DNA of 64,000 nucleotides from Rhabdothermincola sediminis (GCF_014805525.1 NZ_JACFSZ010000010.1:1-64000), one strand, 5' to 3'. Shown: positions 53,275 through 62,485, numbered from the stretch's first letter. Numbers and translations are program-made. The notes: a model not told the origin generated them from the letters alone.

Positions 53275-53658
53275 ATGACGAAAGTCGAGCGGAAGGCGGC
53301 AGCGGCGGCGGCGCTCCGGTGCCGGTGGTGCGGACGACCGGTGGCCAGATCCGGCCGTGGGCGGCCCCGGCTGTACTGCCGGCAGGGCTGCCGCCAACAG
53401 GCGTACCTGGCTCGCAAGCTCGCCAGCGCCCACGGGCTGGGTGTCGGCGACGTGATCGTCGACCGGGACAGCCTCGAGGAGATCCAGAGCCTGCTGTACT
53501 GCCTGCAGGCCGCGATCGAGGACGTCGATCGGGATCTCGCGGCATCGGATCGCTGCGCCGACGTGCGGGACGCACTCCGCTGGCTCCTCGACAACGCCCG
53601 GCCCCTGGCCGGGGTGTGGATCGAGCCCCGGACCGCCGACCCCTCATCTCTGACTTGA
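53275..53658 (+). CDS. Small zinc-finger protein (CRQxCRQ type)
   Basis: A 127-aa protein with CRWCGRPV and GRPRLYCRQGCRQQAYLARK, i.e. C-x2-C and C-x3-C separated by 16-18 residues: a zinc finger common in small actinobacterial proteins, often thought to bind nucleic acid. The C-terminal half (about 55-115) is helical and acidic. Function unknown. TAGATT at 53262-53267 is 7 bases before the ATG, giving an independent leaderless promoter, so it need not belong to the B12 regulon. Confidence 0.72.
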   Translation: MTKVERKAAAAAALRCRWCGRPVARSGRGRPRLYCRQGCRQQAYLARKLASAHGLGVGDVIVDRDSLEEIQSLLYCLQAAIEDVDRDLAASDRCADVRDALRWLLDNARPLAGVWIEPRTADPSSLT

Positions 53659-53779
53659 CGTAACGAGGATTATCGGCGGCTCGTGACACCCTGCCGGAAC
53701 CGCAAGGTGCCGGAGGGGCGGGGTCTGGCACCGGCGACGAGCGAGGGCTGGTGGCCCCCGAACGGTTCGTGCACGGCGG

Positions 53780-54487
53780 TCAGGTCGGAGGCTCGCCGGC
53801 CACCGAGAGCTCGCCGGCGAGGTGGCCGGTGTCGTTGAAGCGGCGCAGCACCCAGCGGTCGCCCACGGCCACCAGGTGGCTGATCGAGCCGTTGTCGCTG
53901 CCCGCGAAGGCGAACGGGCGGCTGCCGGTGGCCGAAGCCAGCGCGCAACCGATCACGCCGCCGTGGGCCACGACCACCACCCGACCGTCCGGGTGGGCGC
54001 GGGCGATGCGATCGAGCGCGGGCATCACGCGGGCCCGGAGCTGGTCGTTGGTCTCCGCACCGGGAATGAGACCCCACTCCTCGGCGTCCATGGCGGCGAC
54101 GAATCGGGGATCACGCCTGGCTGCCATGAACCGGAGCATGCCTCCCTCCCACTCGCCGAGGTAGACCTCGCGCAGGTCGGGCTCCACCAGCGGCCTGACC
54201 CCGAGACGCTCGGCGAGGGGCTGCGCGGTCTCGACCGTTCGGCGCAGCGTGGTCACGTAGATCGCGTCGACCCGCTCGCCCGCGAGCCGCATGCCGAGCT
54301 GCTCGGCCTGCCAGCGGCCCTCTGGAGACAGCGGCGGGTCGCCGTGGCCTCCCACGAGTGGGAAAGGCTGGCCCTCACGGGCGGGTGCCGACTCGCCGTG
54401 GCGGACCAGCAGCACCTCGGTCGACCCGGGCGGCGGACGGAAGCGGAACTGACGGTGTTCGACCGGTCGGGTCTGGCGCGTGATCAC
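53780..54487 (-). CDS. Histidine phosphatase family protein
   Basis: A 235-aa phosphoglycerate-mutase-like phosphatase. The catalytic RHG motif is LLVRHGES (His30), with PLSPEGRWQAEQLG, YVTTLRRTVETAQPLAERLG and the second His in VVVVAHGGVIG. Substrate unknown. The GTG start at 54487 is 9 bases after a minus-strand TAGCCT (54502-54497). The 121 bases between its stop and the convergent zinc-finger gene hold a weak hairpin (GGTGCC/GGCACC) only. Confidence 0.88.
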   Translation of the reverse strand: MITRQTRPVEHRQFRFRPPPGSTEVLLVRHGESAPAREGQPFPLVGGHGDPPLSPEGRWQAEQLGMRLAGERVDAIYVTTLRRTVETAQPLAERLGVRPLVEPDLREVYLGEWEGGMLRFMAARRDPRFVAAMDAEEWGLIPGAETNDQLRARVMPALDRIARAHPDGRVVVVAHGGVIGCALASATGSRPFAFAGSDNGSISHLVAVGDRWVLRRFNDTGHLAGELSVAGEPPT

Positions 54488-54547
54488 GGGCTGGGCAGGC
54501 TAGGCCATTCGCCCGGCCGCGCGGCGGGCCGGTACCGTGTCAGGCCT

Positions 54548-55747
54548 ATGCCACGCCGCATCGAGGTCGAGCTCACCAGCTCCCGCGACGACGGGACCTG
54601 GACCTGGCGCGCGGCTGGCGCGAAGCAGCCGAAGGGCGAGCTGGACGGCTCCCTGCTGTACCCCGGCGCCAAGGTGGGCGACGTGGTGCGCGCCGACGCC
54701 GAGTTCTATGTCGACGGCATCACCGTCACGGCCGTGCTGCCGCCCAAGGAGAAGAGCCGCAAGGAGCCCGAACGCATCGAGCTCATCGGTCCCCCCCGCC
54801 GTGACGAGGCGCTCGTGACCACCCGGCTGGCCCGCAAGGGACCTCGGAGCGAGCGCGAGCGCGGTCCCCGGCCGGGTCGCGACCACGAGCGTGGTGCCGA
54901 GCGGCGGGAACGCCGGCCCCGCCCCGAGCGGCCCGCCCCCGAGCCCCGGCCGAAGGCCCCCAGGCTGCGACCCAAGCGCGCCCATCGTCAGGCCGTGCTG
55001 GCGTCGCTGCCCGACGAGCACAAGCCCATCGCCGAGCAGGTGTTGCGCGGTGGCATCCCCGCCGTGCGCCAAGCGGTCGACAAGCAGAACGAGCTCAACC
55101 GGGCCGAAGGGAAGCCGGAGATCAACGCCGAGCCCCTGGTGGCGATCGCGGAGTCGTTGCTCCCCCGGTTGCGGGCCGCTGAATGGCGCGACCGGGCCGA
55201 AGCCGCGCTCGCCGCGGCAGGAGAGGTCGACCTCCGAGACCTGCGCTCGGTGGTCGTCGCTGCGGAGCAGGCGGCCCGCGACGACGAGGCCCGCGCGCTC
55301 GCCGAGCAGCTCCGAGCGGCGCTGAGCGAGCGGGTCGAGGCCGAGCAGGCCGCGTGGCTCGCGGAGCTCGACGAACTCCTCCGCGACGGGCGCGTCGTGC
55401 GGGCGCTGCGTCTCAGCTCCCGCCCACCCAAGGCCGGGGCCCTCCTGCCGCCGGATCTCGCCGAGCGGCTCGCGTACGCCGCGTCGGGCGCCTTGACGGC
55501 GGAGACCGGCCAGGACCGCTTCGCCACGATCCTCGACGCCCTGGCGTACGCGCCGGTGCGTACGCAGGTCACGGCGCAGAGCCTGCCTGCCAAGCCCAGC
55601 GAGGAGTTGCTCGGCGCGGTCAACCGGCTGGCCGGGCGCCTCCCCCAGATCGCGGCCCAGTTCGGGGTCGAGCCCTCCACCGTCCCGCCGCGAGCGAAGC
55701 CCGCCCGCCCGCCGGCCCCACCGCCGGGCGAGCACCCCAGGCCCTGA
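54548..55747 (+). CDS. Uncharacterised charged protein, actinobacterial
   Basis: A 399-aa protein I cannot assign. Residues 1-80 form a compact beta-rich domain (RRIEVELTSSRDDGTWTWRAAGAK; LLYPGAKVGDVVRADAEFYVDGITVTAVLPP) with an OB/cold-shock-like pattern. Residues 85-150 are Arg/Pro-rich and disordered. Residues 150-380 are helical and Ala/Glu/Arg-rich (HKPIAEQVLRGGIPAVRQAVDKQN). A nucleic-acid-associated role is a guess. TACCGT (54533-54538) is 9 bases before the ATG. The frame is open far upstream but that part is antisense to the phosphatase gene. Confidence 0.75.
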   Translation: MPRRIEVELTSSRDDGTWTWRAAGAKQPKGELDGSLLYPGAKVGDVVRADAEFYVDGITVTAVLPPKEKSRKEPERIELIGPPRRDEALVTTRLARKGPRSERERGPRPGRDHERGAERRERRPRPERPAPEPRPKAPRLRPKRAHRQAVLASLPDEHKPIAEQVLRGGIPAVRQAVDKQNELNRAEGKPEINAEPLVAIAESLLPRLRAAEWRDRAEAALAAAGEVDLRDLRSVVVAAEQAARDDEARALAEQLRAALSERVEAEQAAWLAELDELLRDGRVVRALRLSSRPPKAGALLPPDLAERLAYAASGALTAETGQDRFATILDALAYAPVRTQVTAQSLPAKPSEELLGAVNRLAGRLPQIAAQFGVEPSTVPPRAKPARPPAPPPGEHPRP

Positions 55748-55758
55748 CCCAGCGCCGC

Positions 55759-56304
55759 TCAGCAACCAGCAGCGAAGATCGGCACCTCGGCCGGGCTGGC
55801 GAGTACCACGTCACCAGCCTCGGGCACCGCTCGGGGGTTCCAACCCGCCAGCCCGAACGGCACGCCGAGCTCGCGGGCCAGGGCCCGGTCGTGCGAGGTG
55901 TCGCCGACGAACACGACATCTCCGGCCGTGACCCCCAGGGCGACCAGGACCGGGGTGAGGCGCTTCGGGCCGTCGAACGCATCGGCGAAGAGCGCGACAT
56001 CCGGCGACCACCCCAGGCGGCGCAGCTCCGCTCGCCCGGGTCGAGGGTGCTTGTTCGAACACACGGCCCAGCGGTCGAGCGAGACCAGCATCTCCTCCAC
56101 CCCGGGGAACGGCGCCGCGGCAGCGACGTCGTAGCGCTCGAGGTACGCCTCGACCGCGATCCCCAGCCGCGCACACTCGTCGGCCAGGACGTGGCCGAAC
56201 GTGACCTCCCCCGCCGGCACACCGAGCGCAAGAAACGGCGCCATGAGGGCGGCGTCGGAGTCGAGGAGCGTGCCGTCCAGGTCGAAGATGGGGACCCGGC
56301 TCAC
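55759..56304 (-). CDS. HAD-superfamily hydrolase
   Basis: A 181-aa HAD phosphatase. Motif I is IFDLDGTLLDSD (nucleophile D8), cap region 15-85, motif II WAVCSNKHPRPG, motif III lysine in FDGPKRL, and motif IV VVFVGDTSHDRALA. It resembles phosphoglycolate phosphatase-type (Gph) proteins but is short. GTG start at 56304; the longer frame upstream is antisense noise. Eight bases downstream of the zinc-ribbon gene on the same strand. Confidence 0.87.
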   Translation of the reverse strand: MSRVPIFDLDGTLLDSDAALMAPFLALGVPAGEVTFGHVLADECARLGIAVEAYLERYDVAAAAPFPGVEEMLVSLDRWAVCSNKHPRPGRAELRRLGWSPDVALFADAFDGPKRLTPVLVALGVTAGDVVFVGDTSHDRALARELGVPFGLAGWNPRAVPEAGDVVLASPAEVPIFAAGC

Positions 56305-56311
56305 CGGAAGG

Positions 56312-56515
56312 TCACGTCTCGCGCGGCGCCAGCACGGAGGAGCGGCTCGCCCTACCCCGGTACTCGCCGCTGCCGAACTCCTCGTCCCACTGTGCCCCGC
56401 AGGAGCGGCACACGCACGTGTCGAGCCGGAGTGAGCCGAGGTACAGCCGCTCAACCTCGTAGTCGCCGCAGAACGGGCACCGTAGGCGCCCGCTGGATCC
56501 GTCGTCGTCGTCCAT
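56312..56515 (-). CDS. Small zinc-ribbon protein
   Basis: A 67-aa protein with two CxxC pairs (CPFCGDYEVERLYLGSLRLD, then CVCRSCGAQWDEEF) typical of zinc ribbons, and an acidic MDDDD start. It resembles the zinc-ribbon segments found in transcription-associated small proteins; function unknown. A minus-strand TAGCCT 12 bases before the ATG may be its -10. Probably co-transcribed with the HAD gene. Confidence 0.72.
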   Translation of the reverse strand: MDDDDGSSGRLRCPFCGDYEVERLYLGSLRLDTCVCRSCGAQWDEEFGSGEYRGRASRSSVLAPRET

Positions 56516-56664
56516 GGGTCTGCCGACAGGCTAGCCAACCGTGCCCGCCGGAGGTCGGAACCCCGGCGCAAGCGACCGGCCGGCAGTGGCCGAGGTGGCC
56601 TCGTGGGCGACCTGCCCCTCACCGGTTCGAACCGCTCGGCCGCCACCGCCTAGGGTGCTCGCCC

Positions 56665-57426
56665 ATGGTGGACTACGAGGTGCGTGGACGGGTCGGGGTG
56701 TTGACGATCAATCGGCCCGACAAGAAGAACGCGGTCAACGGCGACGTCGCCCGGGGCATGGAAGCGGCGATCGACCGACTCGAAGAGGATCCTGAGGTGT
56801 GGGTGGGCGTGCTGCAGGGTTCGGGCAGCGTGTTCTGCGCCGGTGCGGATCTGAAGGCGATCAACGAGGGCCGGGCCGGGGAGCTGCAGACCGAGCGAGG
56901 AGGCTTCGCCGGCATCGTCGCCCGGGCGCGTACCAAGCCGATCATCGCTGCGGTCGATGGTCCCGCCCTGGCCGGCGGGACCGAGATCGTCCTGGCCTGT
57001 GACCTCGTCGTGGCGTCGACCGCGGCGAGCTTCGGCATCCCGGAGGTGAAGCGCTCGCTGGTGGCGGCCGCAGGCGGGCTGTTCCGGCTCCCCCGCCTCC
57101 TCCCCCGCAACATCGCGCTGGAGCTGGGCCTCACCGGTGATCCGATCAGCGCCGAGCGGGCCGCCCACTTCGGTCTGGTGAACGAGCTGTGCGAGCCGGG
57201 TGGCGCCCTCGACGCCGCGATGGGGCTCGCGGAGCGGATCACCAAGAACGCTCCGCTCGCCGTGCGGGAGACCCGGCGGCTCATGCTGGAGCTGGCGGGC
57301 GCGGACGACGAGACGGCGTTCCGCGAGTCGGGCGCGGCGATGGTCAACCTCGCCAGCACCGAAGACTTCTGGGAGGGGCCGAAGGCGTTCCTCGAAAAGC
57401 GCGAGCCCGAGTGGAAGGGTCGCTGA
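56665..57426 (+). CDS. Enoyl-CoA hydratase/isomerase family protein
   Basis: A 253-aa crotonase. Oxyanion motifs GSGSVFCAGADLKAI and AVDGPALAGGTEIVLACDLVVA; catalytic region FGIPEVKRSLVAAAGGLFRLPRLLP, in which one catalytic Glu (PEVK) is present and the second position is Ala, a pattern shared with EchA-type isomerases. Fatty-acid or steroid degradation is possible; no other beta-oxidation genes are near. TAGGGT at 56651-56656 is 8 bases before the ATG, a leaderless monocistronic gene. Confidence 0.9.
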   Translation: MVDYEVRGRVGVLTINRPDKKNAVNGDVARGMEAAIDRLEEDPEVWVGVLQGSGSVFCAGADLKAINEGRAGELQTERGGFAGIVARARTKPIIAAVDGPALAGGTEIVLACDLVVASTAASFGIPEVKRSLVAAAGGLFRLPRLLPRNIALELGLTGDPISAERAAHFGLVNELCEPGGALDAAMGLAERITKNAPLAVRETRRLMLELAGADDETAFRESGAAMVNLASTEDFWEGPKAFLEKREPEWKGR

Positions 57427-57435
57427 CCGGACCCG

Positions 57436-57852
57436 TCAGGTGAACGCATCGAGCACACCGTGCTCGTGCAGGAACTCCGCCAGACCGTCCACCAGGTTCA
57501 GCTCGAGGATCCGTTCCAGCGGGACCCAGGCTGCCTCGGCGGCGTCGTCGCCGGCAACCGGTGCCCGATCGTCGAGAACGGTCACCTCGAAGTCCGCGAT
57601 GACGAAGTGGTGGTCGTCGTCGATGCGCTCCACCCAGCCGACCAGCGAGCCGCAGACGCACTCGAGGCCGGTCTCCTCGCGGACCTCGCGGACCACCGCC
57701 TCGGCCAGCAGCTCGCCTCGCTCGACCCGACCACCCGGCACCGACCATTCCCCCGCAGCGGGGCCGTGCCCCCGGCGCACGAGCAGCACCGAGCCGTCGA
57801 GCACCGCCACTGCGCCCACACACAGGACCGGGCCATCCACTCGTTCAACCAT
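57436..57852 (-). CDS. NUDIX hydrolase
   Basis: A 138-aa stand-alone Nudix enzyme. The box is canonical: [20 protein letters not shown] then TGL (about 41-63). The segment [23 protein letters not shown] is usual in MutT-like or ADP-ribose/NADH hydrolases; substrate unknown. Starts within the end of the GNAT gene (8-base overlap), so both are co-translated, and is convergent with the crotonase gene. Confidence 0.9.
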   Translation of the reverse strand: MVERVDGPVLCVGAVAVLDGSVLLVRRGHGPAAGEWSVPGGRVERGELLAEAVVREVREETGLECVCGSLVGWVERIDDDHHFVIADFEVTVLDDRAPVAGDDAAEAAWVPLERILELNLVDGLAEFLHEHGVLDAFT

Positions 57853-58324
57853 CCTCGGGGGCGAGCGAGCGGTGCACGACGATGGCCCGGGCCGTCAGAC
57901 CGAAGCGCTCGAAGAAGTTCTTCGCCGCCCGGTTTCCCGGCAGGACCATGGCATCCAAGCCCGAGCAACCTCGTTCGGTGGCCCATTCGAGGAGTCGGTC
58001 CATGAGGGCCTCCCCCACGCCGACCCCCCGCGCGTCGGGCTCGACGTACACGTCGTCGACCACGCCGAGGAGGCGCCCGTCGCGCAGCCGCTCGGTGTGG
58101 GCCACCGCATAGCCGACGGTCGTCCCGTCGATCATCCCCACGAGCACCTCGTGGTCGGCATCGGCCAGCGCGGCAGCCAGCTGGTCGTCCACCGGCTCCG
58201 CACGGGCCACCCGGGAGGCCCACAGGTCCCCACCCCGCTGGGGTCGCAGCTCGGCGACCGCCTGCCGCACCAGGGCCGCGATGGTCCCGATGTCGGTGGC
58301 GTCCGCCGGCCGGGCCTCCTCCAA
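57845..58324 (-). CDS. GNAT-family N-acetyltransferase
   Basis: A 159-aa acetyltransferase. Motif A is [28 protein letters not shown] with the acetyl-CoA pyrophosphate loop RGVGVG; motif B is NFFERFGL near the C-terminus. Substrate cannot be predicted. ATG start at 58324, 8 bases after the upstream DUF8129-like gene, and overlapping the Nudix gene. Confidence 0.9.
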   Translation of the reverse strand: MEEARPADATDIGTIAALVRQAVAELRPQRGGDLWASRVARAEPVDDQLAAALADADHEVLVGMIDGTTVGYAVAHTERLRDGRLLGVVDDVYVEPDARGVGVGEALMDRLLEWATERGCSGLDAMVLPGNRAAKNFFERFGLTARAIVVHRSLAPEDG

Positions 58325-58332
58325 CCCTCCTC

Positions 58333-58899
58333 CTAGCCGGACTGCAGCTGGGCGATCTTGTTCAAGATCGTCTGCCGGCCCCGGGTCGCTGACTCGTAGG
58401 TGCGGACCGCTTCCAGCTCCTCGGCGGTGAGACCCTCGAGGCGCGGAACGACCTGCGAGGCGGAGAGGCTGTCGTAGTCGGGGATGGCGAGCGTCTCGGC
58501 GGGAAACGGTGGCTGCGGCCGGCCAGCCGGAGCTGGGGCACCGGTCGGCCCGGTCGGCTCCCCCGCTGCTCGGCGCTCACCGTTCGGTCCAGCCGGGGCG
58601 GCCGGCACGGTGGTGGCGCTGTCCGGTGGTGGCGGCGAGGGCTCCGGCGGGAGCAGGCCGAGGCCGCGGAGCAAGCTCATGGCGGGAGCACCGGCCGGGC
58701 CCAGCAGACCCTCCGCCGCCTCACTCCCCTTGCGGATCGCGTACTTGCCGATCACCCGCGCCAGCACGATCTGGTTGCGGCCGCGATCGACGAACCGGGG
58801 AAGCAAGGATCGAGCCTCCAGGCCGAAGCCGAGAGGCGCGTAGACGCAGTACTCCAGCGCGGTCTCGACGGGTGATCTGGCGTGCTCGCGGTCGCTCAC
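58333..58899 (-). CDS. DUF8129-like C-terminal domain protein
   Basis: A 188-aa protein in three parts: an N-terminal helical region (VETALEYCVYAPLGFGLEARSLLPRF; GRNQIVLARVIGKYAIRKG) that resembles lipid-droplet or membrane-associated proteins, a Pro/Ala/Gly-rich linker (about 75-135), and a C-terminal module (IPDYDSLSASQVVPRLEGLT, then EELEAVRTYESATRGRQTIL) that I recognise as the actinobacterial DUF8129 type. Function unknown. GTG start at 58899. Follows the DUF4193-like gene by 35 bases. Confidence 0.72.
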   Translation of the reverse strand: MSDREHARSPVETALEYCVYAPLGFGLEARSLLPRFVDRGRNQIVLARVIGKYAIRKGSEAAEGLLGPAGAPAMSLLRGLGLLPPEPSPPPPDSATTVPAAPAGPNGERRAAGEPTGPTGAPAPAGRPQPPFPAETLAIPDYDSLSASQVVPRLEGLTAEELEAVRTYESATRGRQTILNKIAQLQSG

Positions 58900-58934
58900 G
58901 GGTTCCGATGATGGCTCAGGGCGGCCACCCCGGC

Positions 58935-59450
58935 CTACTTGCGAGCCTTCGCGTACTGCCGCTCGAGGACCTCGATGGCCGGGCACACGCTCTCGCCGAC
59001 GGGGCACTCAAGGTGATCGGGAGGGCCGAACTGGCCCGGGTGGACCAGCAGGAAGCAACCGGTGCAGGTGAACTCGTTCGCCTTCTTGGGTTGGACCCCG
59101 TCAACGGACTCGCCCGTGGCCCGCGGCTCTTGCTCTTCGAGGTCCTCGTCCTCGTCTTCGTCCTCGCTGGCGGCGATCCGGTCCTTGAGGATGGTGTCGA
59201 GGTCGGCTTCGACATCGTCCGGGTCGAGCTCCTCCTCGTCGTCCTCTTCCTCGTCGCGCTTCTTGCGGGCTCTGGGGGGCTCTTCGACGACGGCGACGTC
59301 GGTGTCCTCATCGTCGAGGACGAGCTCTTCCTCTTCGAGCTCCTCGTCCGCGAGGACGCTCTCGTCGAGATCCTCCGCGTCGAGGTCCTCGACGTCCATG
59401 GTGTCGTCGAGGTCGTCCAGGTCGCCGTCGATCAGGTCGTCGTCAGCCAT
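58935..59450 (-). CDS. DUF4193-like acidic zinc-binding protein
   Basis: A 171-aa protein. Residues 1-115 are extremely acidic (runs of Asp/Glu interrupted by a short RARKKRDE). The C-terminal segment EFTCTGCFLLVHPGQFG, followed by ECPVGESVC, carries two cysteine pairs like the DUF4193 family (Rv2699c has EFTCSSCFLV at the same place). The acidic tail is much longer than in that family. Role unknown; zinc binding inferred. ATG at 59450 with GAAGGAAG upstream; a TATAGT about 45 bases upstream is a plausible -10. Confidence 0.77.
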   Translation of the reverse strand: MADDDLIDGDLDDLDDTMDVEDLDAEDLDESVLADEELEEEELVLDDEDTDVAVVEEPPRARKKRDEEEDDEEELDPDDVEADLDTILKDRIAASEDEDEDEDLEEQEPRATGESVDGVQPKKANEFTCTGCFLLVHPGQFGPPDHLECPVGESVCPAIEVLERQYAKARK

Positions 59451-59566
59451 GGCTTCCTTCGTCGTCGGGGGCTGATTCTGTCCACACGCGGGGCGGACTA
59501 TACGTCCTACGAGCGGGAGCTGCGCCCCTCACGAGCAGGTCATTCCCCGCGGCGGGCCCGGGCGGC

Positions 59567-61174
59567 TCAGGCACGGTTGCGGCGAGCCTCGGCCCGACGC
59601 TCCGCGTCCAGTCGCTCCAGTTCCGGCTCCGCTGCGTGGTCGACGAAGGACATGGCCTCCGCGATCGCCCGGTGGCCCGCCTCCTCAGCGAGCAGGCGAT
59701 GCATCTCCTGGGCCACCAGGCGGTAGGCGGGGTGGCCCTGCGGGGTGGAACGCAACTCGATCAGGTGCATCGCCTCCCGGGCGTTGATCTGCATGGTGAA
59801 CCGGACGTTGTAGGCGAGCGAGACCGCGTAGGACGCCTCGGCCGGGAACCGCTCCGCCAAGGCGTCGTAGAGGGCGGCACTGCGGGCCATGGCCGCATCG
59901 AAGGCGTCGGCCGCTCCGGCGAGGTCGACGGCCTGCGGCCGGGCGTATCCGTGACGGGGGGTGAGCTGTTGCCACTCGATGGTGAGCATCCGGTGACGCT
60001 GCAGGTCCCGGAACGCGCCGTAGTCGGCGAGGATCTCGAAGCGGTAGCTCGGCCGCTCGAAGGCCCTGCCCGGCTTGTGGCGACGATTCCCGCGATGACC
60101 GGTGTAGGTGCGGATGACCGCCACCCGCTCCTCCACGGACATCTCCCGTACCCGGCGCTCGATCTGCCGTTCCGGCAGGCGGGTGTAGGGCGAGAGCATG
60201 GCGGTGACCAGCTTGACCTCGGCATCGGGGTCGTGGTCGACGAGCTGCACCGCGGGCACGTGCTCCGGTGCGACCTCGGCGGGGAAGAGCCGCTGCGCGA
60301 GCTCCTCCATCCGGTTCCTGGTGGTCTCCAGGTAGCGGCTCCACGCCACCCCCCGGTCGTCGAGGTCGACACGCTTGAGGAACGACGGGATGACCTTGCG
60401 CAGTTCGGTCAGCATGAGATCGGCGTAGTCCCGGGCCTCCGGCAGCGCGTGGGCTCGCATGCGCAGCAGCAACATCTCGTAGGCCTGCCCGGTGCCGTAG
60501 ATCCCCACGTTCGACAGCGACGCGGCTGGCAGGATGCCGCGCAGGGCATCGAAGGCTTTGGCCCGGACCGCCTGCCGGTAGATGAAGTCGGAGTCGCCGT
60601 CCTGCTTGGGGAACTGCTCACGGAAGAAGTCCTGGAGCTGCGGCACCAACTCTGCGTAGGTGTCGAAGAGCCGGTCCATGTCGCCCACGTACCGGGTGCC
60701 CAGCGAGGACATCAGGATCTCGGGGGGCCGGTAGAAGCGGTAGCGACCGCCGATGCGAACGTCGTAGGCGATGTAGCGGGTGGACTGCTCGAGGTAGGAC
60801 ATCAGCCGGCCCCACTCGAGCACCTTGGTGAGCAGGTTGGAGGCCTGCTCGCAGGCCAGGTGGACGCCGCCGAGCTGGGCCACCGAGTCGTCGCCGTACT
60901 CGAAGAACACCCGGTCGTACAGCTCTTCGGCCCGTCGCAGCCCGACGGTGGCATCGATGCTCGCATCGCCGCTGATGTCGAGCTCGTTGACGAACTCGTC
61001 GAGGAAGAGCCGGCGCAAGCTCTTCGGTGAGCGCGAGTAACGGGCGAAGAGCGCCCCCTTCACCACCTCCGGCAGGTTGACCAAGGCGAAGACCGGACCG
61101 TCGAGGTTCGTGAAGTACCGCCGGAGGATGTCCGCCTCCTCAGGGGTGAACTCCTCGGCGACGTAGACAGTCAC
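59567..61174 (-). CDS. Two-domain ThyX-like (FAD-dependent thymidylate synthase family) protein
   Basis: A 535-aa protein, about twice ThyX length, with two ThyX-like halves. The first half has ARYSRSPKSLRRLFLDEF and EYGDDSVAQLGGVHLACEQASNLLTKVLEWGRLMSYLEQSTRYIAY; the second has YSPYTRLPERQ-like and LQRHRMLTIEWQQLTPRHGY plus YNVRFTMQINAREAMHLIELRSTPQGHPAYR. The canonical RHRxxSxNExSxRY signature is altered: RHR is present but the Ser and the NE are not, in either half. Thymidylate synthase activity is therefore uncertain. Start GTG at 61174, 8 bases after minus-strand TACGCT. Confidence 0.78.
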   Translation of the reverse strand: MTVYVAEEFTPEEADILRRYFTNLDGPVFALVNLPEVVKGALFARYSRSPKSLRRLFLDEFVNELDISGDASIDATVGLRRAEELYDRVFFEYGDDSVAQLGGVHLACEQASNLLTKVLEWGRLMSYLEQSTRYIAYDVRIGGRYRFYRPPEILMSSLGTRYVGDMDRLFDTYAELVPQLQDFFREQFPKQDGDSDFIYRQAVRAKAFDALRGILPAASLSNVGIYGTGQAYEMLLLRMRAHALPEARDYADLMLTELRKVIPSFLKRVDLDDRGVAWSRYLETTRNRMEELAQRLFPAEVAPEHVPAVQLVDHDPDAEVKLVTAMLSPYTRLPERQIERRVREMSVEERVAVIRTYTGHRGNRRHKPGRAFERPSYRFEILADYGAFRDLQRHRMLTIEWQQLTPRHGYARPQAVDLAGAADAFDAAMARSAALYDALAERFPAEASYAVSLAYNVRFTMQINAREAMHLIELRSTPQGHPAYRLVAQEMHRLLAEEAGHRAIAEAMSFVDHAAEPELERLDAERRAEARRNRA

Positions 61175-61227
61175 GGTCGGGCAGCGTAGGGCATGGCAGC
61201 TGGCCCCCGCGCACCCCCGGGAGCAGC

Positions 61228-62448
61228 TCAGCGGCCCGGCCCGGAGGCCGGATCGACCCCGCCACCCGCCTCGGCGAAGGCGTCCCGCACCGCCTGGAGG
61301 GCCTCGGGGAGCAGCCACAGGTCGGCCACGGTCATGGCCATGGCCTTGGCGGCGTCGAGCACCGCCCGGTCCGCCCCTTCGCTCGCCGTGTACTCCGCGA
61401 ACTCCGGGGTGTGGATCCCCACGTGGGGCGGTGCCACGGCGATCATGGGGTGAATGCTCGGCACCAGATGGCTGACGTTGCCCATGTCGGTGCTACCCAC
61501 CACCCGGAGGTCGAACTCGTCGGGGTCGCGCAGGTGCCGGCCCAGCCGCTCGGCGTTGGCCGCGTAGAGATCCAGCAGGGGCTCGTTGTCCACCATGTCG
61601 GCGTAGGGCGGGTCCTTCCACTCGGCCTCCATCCGGCACCCGGCGGCGTCGGCACCGGCCTGGAGGCACGCGTGGACCCGCTCGGCCAGCGCGTGGAGTC
61701 GCTTCATCGTGGCGGCGCGTACGTACCACTGTGCGGCGGTGTGAGCCGGAACGATGTTGGGCTTGTCGCCGGCCTCGGTGAAGATCCCGTGGACCCGCTC
61801 CTCGGGCCTGATGTGCTGGCGCAACGCCGCTACGTTCATGTAGCCGAGCACGGCCGCGTCCAGGGCGTTGCGCCCCTTGTGGGGGAACGCCGCCGCGTGG
61901 GCGGCTTCACCGTGGTACTCCACCCAGAGCTGCTGGATGGCGATGACGTCCATCCGCCGCAGATCGGCGCCGGCGGGATGCACCATCATCGCCGCGTCGA
62001 CCCCGTCGAGCGCCCCGCGACGGGCCATGCGGACCTTGCCCCCTCCCCCCTCCTCGGCTGGGGTCCCGAGGACCGCCACCCGCCCGCCCAGCTCTCCCGC
62101 CATCGCCGCGACGGCCAGGCCGGCACCGAGGCCGGCGGCGGCGATGACGTTGTGCCCGCATGCGTGGCCGATGCCGGGCAGCGCGTCGTACTCGCACAGC
62201 ACCGCGACCGTGGGGCCAGCCGAGCCGGCTCGGGCAGCGAACGCCGTGTCCAGCCCGTAGGCGTGGCACTCGGTGTCGAGACCCTCGGCGGCCAGGATGC
62301 CGGTGAGCAGGTCATGGGCGAAGCGCTCACGGAAGGCGAGCTCAGGGTTCGCGTGGATCTGCCGGGCGACGTCGACGAGGAGGTCGGCCCGCTCGTCGAC
62401 CTCTTGGCAGAGACGATCCTTGACCGCGTCGAGGTCGGTCGGGGGCAT
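61228..62448 (-). CDS. M20-family amidohydrolase (AbgB-like)
   Basis: A 406-aa metallo-amidohydrolase of peptidase subfamily M20D. Motifs: IHANPELAFRERFA, GIGHACGHNVIAAAGLGAG (metal Cys/His), GTPAEEGGGGKV (catalytic/metal Glu) and GEAAHAAAFPHKGRNALDA, with the last metal ligand in PHVGIHTPEF. AbgB relatives cleave p-aminobenzoyl-glutamate or similar amides; substrate inferred only by family. TAGCCT (minus strand, 62462-62457) is 8 bases before the ATG, a leaderless start. Confidence 0.92.
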   Translation of the reverse strand: MPPTDLDAVKDRLCQEVDERADLLVDVARQIHANPELAFRERFAHDLLTGILAAEGLDTECHAYGLDTAFAARAGSAGPTVAVLCEYDALPGIGHACGHNVIAAAGLGAGLAVAAMAGELGGRVAVLGTPAEEGGGGKVRMARRGALDGVDAAMMVHPAGADLRRMDVIAIQQLWVEYHGEAAHAAAFPHKGRNALDAAVLGYMNVAALRQHIRPEERVHGIFTEAGDKPNIVPAHTAAQWYVRAATMKRLHALAERVHACLQAGADAAGCRMEAEWKDPPYADMVDNEPLLDLYAANAERLGRHLRDPDEFDLRVVGSTDMGNVSHLVPSIHPMIAVAPPHVGIHTPEFAEYTASEGADRAVLDAAKAMAMTVADLWLLPEALQAVRDAFAEAGGGVDPASGPGR

Positions 62449-62485
62449 GGAACCGAAGGCTAGCGCTCGCCCGCCTGACGCCCGG

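Noticed and set aside
59110-59440. Repetitive CTCGTC/GAGGAC tract
   Set aside because: It is the coding sequence of the acidic N-terminus of the DUF4193-like protein, not a separate repeat element.
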